DNA from: Deinococcales bacterium
GTDB taxonomy: Bacteria; Deinococcota; Deinococci; Deinococcales; Deinococcaceae
Assembly: GCA_014378225.1 (NCBI GenBank)
Contig: JACMOA010000072.1
Coordinates: forward strand, 1 to 14,028
Direction: 5' to 3'
Length of the DNA stretch: 14,028 nt
Both the position numbers and the translations under genes were made by a program. Numbering within the stretch: position 1 is the stretch's first letter; each line of letters opens with the position of its first letter. Shown here one piece after another: positions 6,125 through 12,910 of this stretch. Under the pieces are notes generated by a model. That model did not search any database. It was given only the letters and a program-made list of their open reading frames with translations, and was not told the DNA's origin.

Positions 6125-6994
6125 GTGAGAATTGGACTTTTAGATACTCTGGCCCCCAAAGCGATGGCTTTCTGGGAAGCGTTTGCAGGGCAGCTCGAAC
6201 TTGAGCAAGTCAAGCCCACTCTGACCCTGGAAGCCTCGCTCGAGTTGGGGCGACAAACCCTGCCGAGTGAGGCCAGCTACGTGCAGCTTGCGGTGGGAAG
6301 ACTGCTCGAGATGCAAGACAGCGCTGATTTGTGCGCGATTCCTCTACTCGAGCCGGAGATTGAGCGTGAAACCTCGAGTCCGTGGCTCACCGATTTTGGC
6401 TCAGTGTACGCCCGCCGCCTCAGTTTTCCGCGCCCGGTGGACCTGACCGTGTATGGGCCTCCAGAAGCCCTCGAGCGCAATGCACTGACCCGGGGCCAGG
6501 AGTGGACCCACAGCATTGGGCTGGTTCGCAAAGCCCTGAACCGCACCAGTCCGATGCTGAAAGCCAAATTTAGAGAACCAGAGATGGAACGGGCCGGACA
6601 CGCCACAATTGCAGTGTTGGGCTTTAATGCCCTGCTCGAGCAACCCTTTTTATTGGGAGAGCTACCCGCTCAGCTCGGCGCTCACAGGCTTTTTCCGGTG
6701 TACTCGAGCACGCTGGAGCGCTCCAAGACCCTGGAGTATAGCGCCCGTGTGAATCTGAATCTGGCCCTCGAGATGGAACGTGGCGTAGCAGGCGCAATGG
6801 CCATGCTCGAGGGCAAGGCTCCACTGCGTGGTTTTGTGTTTGCCGTTGCCACAGGGGACACCAGCGGTCACGCTCTGGCACGGCGGCTTCAGGAACGCGC
6901 CCGCAAACCCGCCCTCACGCTCGAGGTCTCACCAGAAAAGCTGGATTTAGACGCGCTCGAGGAGTTTTCCGCTCGAGTGAGCGTGAACCGTTAA
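6125..6994 (+). CDS. Uncharacterised protein, possibly a degenerate DUF2229/2-hydroxyacyl-CoA dehydratase-like fold
   Basis: 289 residues, GTG start, with GAGG at 6111-6114 about 10 nt upstream. The N-terminal half (MRIGLLDTL...MAFWEAFAGQLELEQV...SEASYVQLAVGRLLEM...ADLCAIPLLEPE) follows the order of secondary structure and spacing of DUF2229-type proteins: a Rossmann-like strand, a helix ending in 'FWEAFFEELG', a conserved Glu, a 'GHV' helix, then 'D-I-IPR'. A second similar block begins at ATIAVLGFNALLEQP. The cysteines that bind the iron-sulphur cluster in those proteins are missing, so a catalytic role in dehydration is unlikely. It forms a unit with the following gene (13-nt gap). Coding status is certain; the family link is an inference from pattern only. 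Confidence 0.75.
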   Translation: MRIGLLDTLAPKAMAFWEAFAGQLELEQVKPTLTLEASLELGRQTLPSEASYVQLAVGRLLEMQDSADLCAIPLLEPEIERETSSPWLTDFGSVYARRLSFPRPVDLTVYGPPEALERNALTRGQEWTHSIGLVRKALNRTSPMLKAKFREPEMERAGHATIAVLGFNALLEQPFLLGELPAQLGAHRLFPVYSSTLERSKTLEYSARVNLNLALEMERGVAGAMAMLEGKAPLRGFVFAVATGDTSGHALARRLQERARKPALTLEVSPEKLDLDALEEFSARVSVNR

Positions 6995-6999
6995 AGGAG
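6993..6999 (+). promoter_or_regulatory. Ribosome binding site AAAGGAG
   Basis: A near-perfect Shine-Dalgarno sequence ends 8 nt before ATG 7008 and overlaps the stop codon of the upstream gene. It sets the start at 7008 rather than at GTG 6999. Confidence 0.8.
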
Positions 7000-7007
7000 T
7001 GCTCAAG

Positions 7008-7379
7008 ATGCTAAGTTTTTTATCCCGTATCCGCTTTATTCGCTGGCTCAACACCGTCGAGAAAACGCCTGGACTGAGCGTTAATAAAACCGTTCGGCTG
7101 CTGGTCAAGGCCATGCTGTTCGCCTTTCTAGCGGTTTCACTGCAAACACTTTTGGTGGGCCTGAAAATCCCTTATGCAAACACCATCTATGCCCAGATAG
7201 GCATTTTGCTGCTGATTTACATTCCCTTTTTTCGCTGGATGAACGCCGAAATGGTGTACACCCGGCCTCAAGCTGTGGCTCGAGGCAAAGATGGCAAGCC
7301 GCTGGGCAAGAAACTGGCGAGTAAGGCCAAAAAGGTCAAGTACGCCGGGGTGAAGGGAAAAGGTCCCAAGTTCCGCTAA
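7008..7379 (+). CDS. Small basic membrane protein, two predicted helices
   Basis: 123 residues. A basic N-terminus (RIRFIRW) is followed by two hydrophobic segments, about 31-51 and 61-77, joined by a short polar loop. The C-terminal tail from residue 86 on is strongly basic (GKPLGKKLASKAKKVKYAGV), probably cytosolic and able to bind nucleic acid or acidic lipid. I do not recognise a family. It lies 13 nt after the preceding gene and shares its ribosome-binding region with that gene's end, so the two are translated from one message. Its stop is 10 bp from the convergent SDR stop, with no hairpin between. Confidence 0.8.
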   Translation: MLSFLSRIRFIRWLNTVEKTPGLSVNKTVRLLVKAMLFAFLAVSLQTLLVGLKIPYANTIYAQIGILLLIYIPFFRWMNAEMVYTRPQAVARGKDGKPLGKKLASKAKKVKYAGVKGKGPKFR

Positions 7380-7389
7380 CCCAATCCGC

Positions 7390-8238
7390 TCAACCCCGCT
7401 TCCGCATGGCCTCGAGCGCGTCCCATTGCTTGGGTGTCACCTCGTCCAAAATGTTGAACTCTCCCCCACCCCACACGGTTTCGCCGCCGTCAATAGTGAC
7501 CACATCTCCGGTAATGAACCCGGCCATGTCCGAAATCAGGAACGCCGCCAAATTGGCCAGCTCGAGATGTTCACCCACCCGTTTCAGGGGAATACGCTTC
7601 TCGAACAGCTCACCGATTTCTGGAGTGGGCATCAGGCGGCTCCAAGCTCCCTCGGTGGGAAAGGGTCCGGGCGCAATGGCATTTAGCCGAATGCCGTACT
7701 TGCCCCACTCCGCCGCCAGCGATTTGGTCAGCGCTACCACACCCGCTTTGCTCACCGCGCTAGGAACCACGTAGCCGCTTCCGGTCTGGGCGTAGGTGGT
7801 AGCGATGTTGAGCACCACGCCCTTCTGACCCTTGGCAATCCAGCGCTTTCCCAGCTCGAGAGTGCAGTACACCGTTCCATGCAGCACAATTCCCAGCACC
7901 GAATCAAACGCTCGAGTGGACAGGCGCTCCGTTGGGCTGATGAAGTTTCCGGCAGCGTTGTTGAGCAGCACATCCACGCGCCCGTAATGGGTTTCTACCG
8001 CCTCGAGCATGGCGTTTACCGCTTCCGGGTCTCGCACATCCACGGAATACGGGAAAACCTCACCGCCACACTTCTCCACCATTTCTTTTGCAGCGCCCTC
8101 GAGCACTTCTTTTCTGCGCCCCGCAATGGCTAGTTTAGCCCCCAGCTCGAGGAAACGCTCTCCCATACTGCGCCCTAAACCCGTCCCGCCTCCAGTGATG
8201 AGCACCACTTTATTCTTGAGTAAGCCGTCTTGAAACAT
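7390..8238 (-). CDS. 2,4-dienoyl-CoA reductase-type short-chain dehydrogenase
   Basis: 282 residues. The NADP(H) site is TGGGTGLG (15-22), followed by NNAAGNF (93-99). The usual SDR Tyr-x3-Lys is absent: the segment reads TTYAQTGSGYVVPSAVSK (147-164), the arrangement of the mitochondrial 2,4-dienoyl-CoA reductase (DECR1) group, where the catalytic Tyr lies before the Ser/Lys pair (here Tyr149, Ser160, Lys164). Similarity to that group as I remember it continues through SLAAEWGKYGIR, PGPFPTEGAWSRL, GEFNILDEVTPKQWD. The predicted role is NADPH reduction of 2,4-dienoyl-CoA during beta-oxidation of unsaturated fatty acids. The start ATG 8238 has AGGAG (8247-8251) 8 nt upstream; a -10-like TAGACT is at 8273-8278. 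The longer frame to 8352 is unconserved. No other beta-oxidation gene is adjacent. Confidence 0.9.
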   Translation of the reverse strand: MFQDGLLKNKVVLITGGGTGLGRSMGERFLELGAKLAIAGRRKEVLEGAAKEMVEKCGGEVFPYSVDVRDPEAVNAMLEAVETHYGRVDVLLNNAAGNFISPTERLSTRAFDSVLGIVLHGTVYCTLELGKRWIAKGQKGVVLNIATTYAQTGSGYVVPSAVSKAGVVALTKSLAAEWGKYGIRLNAIAPGPFPTEGAWSRLMPTPEIGELFEKRIPLKRVGEHLELANLAAFLISDMAGFITGDVVTIDGGETVWGGGEFNILDEVTPKQWDALEAMRKRG

Positions 8239-8287
8239 AGATGTTGCTCCTGTGCCAGAGAATTTTGAACTCAGTCTAGCACCTGGG

Positions 8288-8308
8288 GGTTTTCGATTCT
8301 CGGTTAAA
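8288..8308. repeat. Heptad-phase repeat upstream of the SDR
   Basis: GGTTTTC, GATTCTC, GGTTAAA are consecutive 7-mers, clearly related to GGTTTTC, GGTTCTC, AGTCAAG at 5445-5465. This suggests a dispersed intergenic repeat family. Confidence 0.4.
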
Positions 8309-8410
8309 CCCTCGAGCGGTCCGGGAATTAAAATGACGTCCTGTAAAGGCAATCTCTTGTGGTTGCCCTAAACTCAAGAAGCCGAAGATGGAAACAGAAT
8401 TCTGGAAGGT

Positions 8411-10087
8411 TTAACCCGTTCCCACCGCAAAGACGGAGCGCCAGGGTTTGTAAACCGTCTCGAGCATATCCGAGGAATTGCCACCTTTGCCGCCCTTGAC
8501 CGAGCGGTAAATCTGGATGTGGTAGCCGTCCACCGCCCAATCCACCTGTTTGGTTTGACCGCTGGGAATGTTGGAATCGTAGATGGTTTGAGCGGGTGGA
8601 TGCGGCGTCTGCGACAGAATCCGGGCGGAAGACACCGCAACCTGTCTGCCGTCTGGGATGCCCCAGAGCTGCACCGTGAGCGAACCGCGTGCAGAGTTGA
8701 GCAGGGCGCGAATAAGCAGCGGTGCGCCCGTATTATTCTTCATCTTGAGGTCTACACCCGGCTGATAAACCGCCGCCTCGAAGCCCACGAAGGGTTCGTA
8801 CCACTTGACCCGGTAAGCGTGCTGTTTACGCTCCACAACGGGTAGACCTGCGCAGTACAGGGCGCGGAAGGCGGTAGTGGAGACCTGACAGACTCCACCG
8901 CCTACACCTTCCACTGTGCGGCCCCCAGAGATGACCAGTGCCGACTTGTAGCCGTTAGAGATATCTATGCTGCCGATGGCGTCGTTAAAGGAAAAAACCT
9001 CGTCAGGAGCTACAACGTGACCATCCAAATGACCTGCGGCGGCGTAGACATTAGCGCTGCGTTCATTGCTCGAGCCAGCAAAGTAAGAGGTGGACTGGGA
9101 GAGAATCTGCAACTTTTTGGGGTCTGGAAGCTGCTCGAGGGTGAGTTTTGGAACGTCCACCTCAGTCAGAACTTTGACCTGAGACACTTTGGGGTTCATC
9201 ACCGCAGCGGTCAGCAGCGGCAGAGACTGGGCCACATCCAGCCGGGTTCCCACTTGCTCCTTGACCAGCACGAATTTTCCGCTCGAGAAACGGTAAGAAG
9301 CATTTTGGGCGGGGCGGTCTAAGGTAAGACCAACCTCCTTGAGTTTAGCCTTGAGTGTCACCGCGTCCGGCTCGAGTTCGTCGCGCAGCCAGAACAGGTC
9401 AGCCACGCTGAGTGGCTCAATGGTCATGGATTTAACCCCACCTTTCACCGGATAGATGACTTTGAGCGGACGAATCAGTGCATTGGCCTGCTTGACACGC
9501 GACTCGAGAGTTGCGCGGGTTACTTTGGCTTCGGTCTGCTCGAGCGGCATGGTCAGAACTTCAGCGATAGGGTCTGCTACAAAAGCCTTAACCGCGCTGC
9601 CTACGTTAGCCCTGACGCCTTTGATATCGGTTCTGATTTCGTAACGGGTTTTGACGAATACCGCCTTGGCCCGCACCGGCATCATGTCCTGGTCTGCGGC
9701 CAGTTCAGCAAGTTTAGCTTTCAAAACGCTCTGGTCCACCTTACCCGCAAACTCGAGTTCTTTCTTTTGACCGCCGCTGAGGTGTGCGAACACCGAGGCG
9801 TCCTTACCCTGCTCGAGCGCGGCCTGCGCGGTAGTTTCCACATCTGGAGTCCAACCCAGGTCACTGGCAGGCAGCACATACTCGCGCTTGCCCACCACAA
9901 CCGTGACGGTAGGAATACGGGTCTGCGTGCTTTCAAGCGCAGCTTTGGCATCTTGAACAGTCATCCCACCCACGCTCACCCCAGCCACCAGGACATTGGG
10001 AAGGATGCGCCCAAAGTAGTACGACTGCGCTGCCACATATGAGCCACCCAACAGGGCGGGAATTGCAAGGAGGTAGAGCCACTTCAT
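8411..10087 (-). CDS. VanW-domain envelope protein
   Basis: 558 residues. An N-terminal hydrophobic segment (about 3-20) after MKW serves as signal anchor or signal peptide, so the protein is exported. Residues 30-320 contain repeated alpha/beta blocks resembling peptidoglycan-binding (PG_binding_4/YoaR-type) modules, for example PNVLVAGVSVGGMT near the start. The VanW domain is at about 334-480: SYFAGSSNERSANVYAAAGH, EVFSFNDAIG, GVGGGVCQVSTT (394-405), VYQPGVDLKMKNNTGAPLLI. VanW proteins are linked to cell-wall metabolism but their activity is unresolved. The tail (480-558) has a short basic Gly-rich stretch. ATG 10087 is chosen because the signal segment begins there and TAAAAT lies 7 nt upstream; the frame extends to 10165 only through unconserved residues. 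No vancomycin-resistance genes are nearby. Confidence 0.92.
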   Translation of the reverse strand: MKWLYLLAIPALLGGSYVAAQSYYFGRILPNVLVAGVSVGGMTVQDAKAALESTQTRIPTVTVVVGKREYVLPASDLGWTPDVETTAQAALEQGKDASVFAHLSGGQKKELEFAGKVDQSVLKAKLAELAADQDMMPVRAKAVFVKTRYEIRTDIKGVRANVGSAVKAFVADPIAEVLTMPLEQTEAKVTRATLESRVKQANALIRPLKVIYPVKGGVKSMTIEPLSVADLFWLRDELEPDAVTLKAKLKEVGLTLDRPAQNASYRFSSGKFVLVKEQVGTRLDVAQSLPLLTAAVMNPKVSQVKVLTEVDVPKLTLEQLPDPKKLQILSQSTSYFAGSSNERSANVYAAAGHLDGHVVAPDEVFSFNDAIGSIDISNGYKSALVISGGRTVEGVGGGVCQVSTTAFRALYCAGLPVVERKQHAYRVKWYEPFVGFEAAVYQPGVDLKMKNNTGAPLLIRALLNSARGSLTVQLWGIPDGRQVAVSSARILSQTPHPPAQTIYDSNIPSGQTKQVDWAVDGYHIQIYRSVKGGKGGNSSDMLETVYKPWRSVFAVGTG

Positions 10088-10094
10088 CTGCTTT

Positions 10095-10100
10095 ATTTTA
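10095..10100 (-). promoter_or_regulatory. -10 box (TAAAAT) of the VanW-protein promoter
   Basis: Reverse-strand TAAAAT is followed by AAAGCAG (7 nt) and the ATG at 10087. AAGGA further upstream is about 14 nt from the ATG, too far for a normal Shine-Dalgarno. A leaderless transcript is likely. Confidence 0.52.
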
Positions 10101-10151
10101 TCCTTCTTTCGTTTCTCAATGATTTGCAAAAGTGGATTTGAGCCTGCACTC

Positions 10152-10196
10152 GAGCCTGAAAACAAGTGTATTAAGGTTTGCTAAAGATTCAGGCTC
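10152..10196 (-). other. Inverted repeat at the end of the repeat-protein gene
   Basis: GAGCCTGAA (10152-10160) is perfectly complementary to TTCAGGCTC (10188-10196), a 9-bp stem with a 27-nt loop that overlaps the stop codon of the gene ending at 10195. There is no T-run after it, so it is at best a weak terminator or mRNA-stabilising hairpin. Confidence 0.35.
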
Positions 10197-10674
10197 AGCC
10201 GCTGCCCGACGCGGTTTTGGCGTCCTCGAGTAGTTTATAAGTGACTACCGCAATTAAAGCAGCCCACTCTGCTGAAGCGTCGCCCTCGAGCTGAACGTCC
10301 TTGCCGATGCTGGCCCCACCAATGCGGCCCTCGAGCCTACCTCGGCTGACTTTCAGGTGAACATCCTTGCCGTCGTGAGGACCGCCAAAACGTCCCTTGA
10401 ATTCATCCTGAACGCGCTCGAGGGTCAAAGTTTGACCCACCCCATCCCCACCTAGCCGCACTTTTATCCGGTTTGGCTCGAGGATTCCTACTACATCAAA
10501 CCCCAGAACCGCGCCCCCAATGCGCCCAGAAACTCCGCCTGGAACCCCCTCGAGGTGGACATCTGCACCGCTCGACGCGCCACCCAATCGACCCCTCACC
10601 TGAGTCTGGTTGACCTCGAGCCGCACGTCAAAGCCCTGAAGGGTTCCGCCTACCCGTCCCTTGAGAGTCTGCAT
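10195..10674 (-). CDS. Glycine-rich protein of six 22-residue repeats, unknown function
   Basis: 159 residues. The protein is built from six repeats starting at residues 6, 28, 50, 72, 94 and 116, a strict 22-residue period. The consensus is GRxGGxxxGxDVxLE followed by about seven variable residues with a hydrophobic one near the end; repeat 4 is the most divergent (VRLGG...GQTLTLE). The alternation of Gly turns and short hydrophobic strands suggests a beta-solenoid or stacked beta-hairpins. A short C-terminal segment, AEWAALIAVVTYKLLED (135-151), is helical and hydrophobic and could anchor or cap the domain. No signal peptide is evident. ATG 10674 lies 2 nt after the asnS stop, so the two are probably translationally coupled. 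I do not recognise a described family. Confidence 0.82.
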   Translation of the reverse strand: MQTLKGRVGGTLQGFDVRLEVNQTQVRGRLGGASSGADVHLEGVPGGVSGRIGGAVLGFDVVGILEPNRIKVRLGGDGVGQTLTLERVQDEFKGRFGGPHDGKDVHLKVSRGRLEGRIGGASIGKDVQLEGDASAEWAALIAVVTYKLLEDAKTASGSG

Positions 10675-10676
10675 AT

Positions 10677-12017
10677 TTAGGGATACATCCGGGTCAACAT
10701 GCGGGGAAAGGGAATCGCTTCGCGCAGGTGGTCAATGCCACTTATCCAGGCGACTAAGCGCTCGAGGCCCATACCAAAACCCGCGTGTGGTACGCTACCA
10801 AACCTACGGAGGTCCAGATACCACTCAAACGCCTCGAGCGGGAGGTTGTGCTCTTCGATGCGAGACTTTAAGAGTTCATAATCGTGAATACGCTCACTTC
10901 CCCCGATAATTTCGCCGTAACCCTCTGGGGCAATCATGTCGTCGCACAGGGCTAACAGCGGATTTTCGGGGTCGGGCTGCATGTAAAACGCCTTGAAGCT
11001 GGCCGGGTAGCGCTCCACCATCACCGGGCGGTCAAAATGATAGCCCAGAATGGTTTCATGTGGTGCGCCGAAATCCTCGCCCCACAGAACGGGTTGAATA
11101 TCGTCCTGCACGCCAGAAGGCAAATCTTTGTTCTCGATATGAACCCGGATAATCTCGAGCGCCTCGGTATAAGTAATGCGGGGAAAGTTGCCCTGGGCGG
11201 CTGGCTCTAGTTTTGAAAGGTCACGCTCGAGCAAACCCAGTTCGGTGGCACAGTGCTCTAAAACGTGACGCACCACGTAACTGACCATGCGCTCCTGCAA
11301 ATTCATATTCTGAACGTGGCTAGAGGGTGCTACTTCCGGCTCGAGCATCCAGAACTCGAGCAGATGACGGCGGGTTTTGGACTTTTCGGCCCGAAAAGTA
11401 GGGCCGAAGGTGTAGACCTTGCCCAGCGCCAGTGCGCCCGCCTCGGCGTAAAGCTGGCCCGACTGCGAGAGATACGCCTTGTCCTGCTCGAACAGGTCTA
11501 TCTCGAACAGGTTAGTGGTTCCCTCAGCGGCGCTGGGCGTGAAAAACGGTGCGTCAAAGCGCACAAACCCCTCGTCGTGAAAAAAGGTCATCAGCGCGAA
11601 CTGCACAGCGTCCCGAATTTTGAGAATGGCCCACGGACGGCGGTGACGGAGCCACAGATGGCGGCGCTCGAGCAGAAAATCAACGCCGTGTTCTTTGGGC
11701 GTGATGGGATATTCACCCGCACTGACGGCTTGTGGCTCGAGACCCGTCACCGCAATCTCAAAGCCGCCTGCCGCTCGAGTGTCAGCCTGCACCGTTCCGG
11801 TGAGCGCAAACGCCTGTTCCTGGGTTAAACGTCCTGCCGTATCGAAGACGGACTCTGCCACATCATTTTTGAACACGGCGGCCTGCACAAATCCGGTGCC
11901 GTCGCGGACCTGAAGAAAGTGTATTTTTCCGCTCGAGCGTTTCTGGGTGAGCCATACCGTAAGGGTGATGATTTGACCTTCAAACTGACTCAGGGTGGCA
12001 AGGGTGGGAGGATTCAT
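10677..12017 (-). CDS. asnS: Asparaginyl-tRNA synthetase
   Basis: 446 residues, class IIb. An N-terminal OB-fold anticodon-binding domain (about 12-100, with [19 protein letters not shown] at 31-49) is followed by the catalytic core. Motif 2 is [20 protein letters not shown] (208-227). Motif 3 is [13 protein letters not shown] (413-425). [17 protein letters not shown] (160-176) and [10 protein letters not shown] (184-193) resemble AsnRS rather than AspRS, and the protein lacks the GAD insertion of bacterial AspRS. It charges tRNA-Asn with asparagine in the cytoplasm. The ATG at 12017 has TATAAT 8 nt upstream and no Shine-Dalgarno. Length and motifs are complete. The repeat-protein gene begins 2 nt after its stop. 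Confidence 0.95.
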   Translation of the reverse strand: MNPPTLATLSQFEGQIITLTVWLTQKRSSGKIHFLQVRDGTGFVQAAVFKNDVAESVFDTAGRLTQEQAFALTGTVQADTRAAGGFEIAVTGLEPQAVSAGEYPITPKEHGVDFLLERRHLWLRHRRPWAILKIRDAVQFALMTFFHDEGFVRFDAPFFTPSAAEGTTNLFEIDLFEQDKAYLSQSGQLYAEAGALALGKVYTFGPTFRAEKSKTRRHLLEFWMLEPEVAPSSHVQNMNLQERMVSYVVRHVLEHCATELGLLERDLSKLEPAAQGNFPRITYTEALEIIRVHIENKDLPSGVQDDIQPVLWGEDFGAPHETILGYHFDRPVMVERYPASFKAFYMQPDPENPLLALCDDMIAPEGYGEIIGGSERIHDYELLKSRIEEHNLPLEAFEWYLDLRRFGSVPHAGFGMGLERLVAWISGIDHLREAIPFPRMLTRMYP

Positions 12018-12025
12018 AGGGGGAA

Positions 12026-12031
12026 ATTATA
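12026..12031 (-). promoter_or_regulatory. -10 box (TATAAT) of the asnS promoter
   Basis: A perfect reverse-strand TATAAT is separated by TTCCCCCT (8 nt) from the asnS ATG, implying a leader of at most one or two bases. The -35 region is weak. Confidence 0.55.
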
Positions 12032-12053
12032 CAGGTGGCTCGAGGGGTGAAGC

Positions 12054-12081
12054 GACTGGGAGCGGGTCCACGCTCTCAGTC
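12054..12081. other. Hairpin upstream of the asnS promoter
   Basis: GACTGGGAGCG (12054-12064) pairs with CGCTCTCAGTC (12071-12081) across a 6-nt loop, 11 bp with one G-U on the forward strand (a C-A mismatch on the reverse). It has no T-tract on either side. It could be an operator-like palindrome or a remnant terminator of the acetyltransferase gene upstream. Confidence 0.35.
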
Positions 12082-12129
12082 AGGTCTGATTATCGCGTAC
12101 TGCACCACATCTTCTGGAGTTTGGTCCTT

Positions 12130-12675
12130 CTACACAAATGCTCTCAACAACCCTTCGCGCACAAACCCAGCCTTCTCCAGAACCCTTCCAGGCCCAGGAT
12201 TTCGTGGAAAGTGATTGACTTCCAGCCGATACAGCTCGAGCGGTCCAAAAGTGTAACCCACTACCTCGAGTAGCGCTTCAGTCATTAAACCCTGTCCACG
12301 CCAGTCTCGAGCCGTCCAGTAACCCAGTCCGCCCCTTTTGTGGGTAGGGTCCCAGCTCAGCCCTAAACGCCCCACCAGCCGTCCACTTTCCCGCAAAAAC
12401 AGGCCCCAACCATGTCTGGGTTTTCCACTCCGCTCCTGCTCGAGGTCGAGTTCAATCCGCTCGAGCGCAAAATTCGGGGGCAGCGGGTGCGGGATGGTGA
12501 GGGTGAAGTCAGCTATTTCGGGGTCATCCAGGGCTTTTTATAGCTCTGGGGCATCCTCGAGCGTAAGCGGGCGCAGGGTCGGACGGGAGGTGTTCAAGAT
12601 AGGAGTCTTACTCAAGCGCCAGCGTAGCAGGACGTTCAGCCCATCCACTGCTCGAGCCGTTCTGGACTCATTCAT
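12130..12675 (-). pseudogene. GNAT N-acetyltransferase (RimJ/RimL type), interrupted by one in-frame stop
   Basis: From ATG 12675 the frame reads a leader, then RPTLRPLTLEDAPEL, an ochre codon TAA (12540-12538), and KALDDPEIADFTLTIPHPLP in the same frame through to the natural TAG at 12130. The normal GNAT sequence at this point is 'DAPELYxALxDPEVA', so the stop most simply replaces a Tyr codon (TAT or TAC). Downstream, GLGYWTARDWRGQGLMTEAL (acetyl-CoA-binding R-GxG-type loop), LELYRLEVNHFPRNPGPGRVLEKAGF and REGLLRAF are intact and family-typical. No frameshift is present, so this is a young lesion, a sequencing error, or a split gene with re-initiation at an internal TTG or similar. Intact relatives acetylate protein N-termini or small molecules. 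Confidence 0.8.
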
Positions 12676-12815
12676 TTTGTTTCCAGCAGAGTTCACCTGC
12701 TTCAGGTTAATGCTAGCTAAATATTAAAGCAGTGGTCTTCACAATCTTTATGACGTACCACACGCCCTCAAGCGGTACTCCCTTACGAAGGCGACAGCAG
12801 AATTTTTTACAGAGC

Positions 12816-12848
12816 TTCAGCTAGGATTCAGCTAAGCTTCAGTAGCAT
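12816..12848 (+). promoter_or_regulatory. Three tandem 11-bp direct repeats upstream of the metalloprotease gene
   Basis: TTCAGCTAGGA (12816-12826), TTCAGCTAAGC (12827-12837) and TTCAGTAGCAT (12838-12848) are consecutive 11-bp units sharing TTCAG. Repeats one helical turn apart are typical binding sites of OmpR/PhoB-family response regulators. They lie about 60-95 bp before the start codon; TTGACT at 12856-12861 follows closely but has no good -10 at 17 bp. Confidence 0.45.
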
Positions 12849-12898
12849 CACCGAATTGACTTATCTGCTCGTCTGCGGGTCTTGTTTTTATGCTTTCT

Positions 12899-12903
12899 GG
12901 AGG
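12899..12903 (+). promoter_or_regulatory. Ribosome binding site GGAGG
   Basis: GGAGG ends 7 nt before GTG 12911. It selects that GTG over the in-frame ATG at 12890, which would place seven extra residues before the lipoprotein signal peptide. Confidence 0.75.
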
Positions 12904-12910
12904 CATCATC

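Noticed and set aside
8239..8352. N-terminal extension of the dienoyl-CoA reductase
   Set aside because: The extra 38 residues are not SDR-like and contain the intergenic heptad repeat; AGGAG at 8247-8251 fits ATG 8238.
8348..8368. Terminator after the VanW-domain gene (GGCAA ... TTGCC)
   Set aside because: It has only five pairs and no proper T-run on the reverse strand.
8411..10087. Vancomycin-resistance gene
   Set aside because: The VanW domain alone is widespread in wall-related proteins; no vanHAX or vanRS genes are present.
10088..10165. 26-residue extension of the VanW-domain protein
   Set aside because: It would bury the signal segment behind a Ser/Lys-rich leader and cover the -10 box; ATG 10087 fits better.
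11265..11828. Forward open frame of 187 codons inside asnS
   Set aside because: It is antisense to catalytic motifs of AsnRS with no domain of its own.
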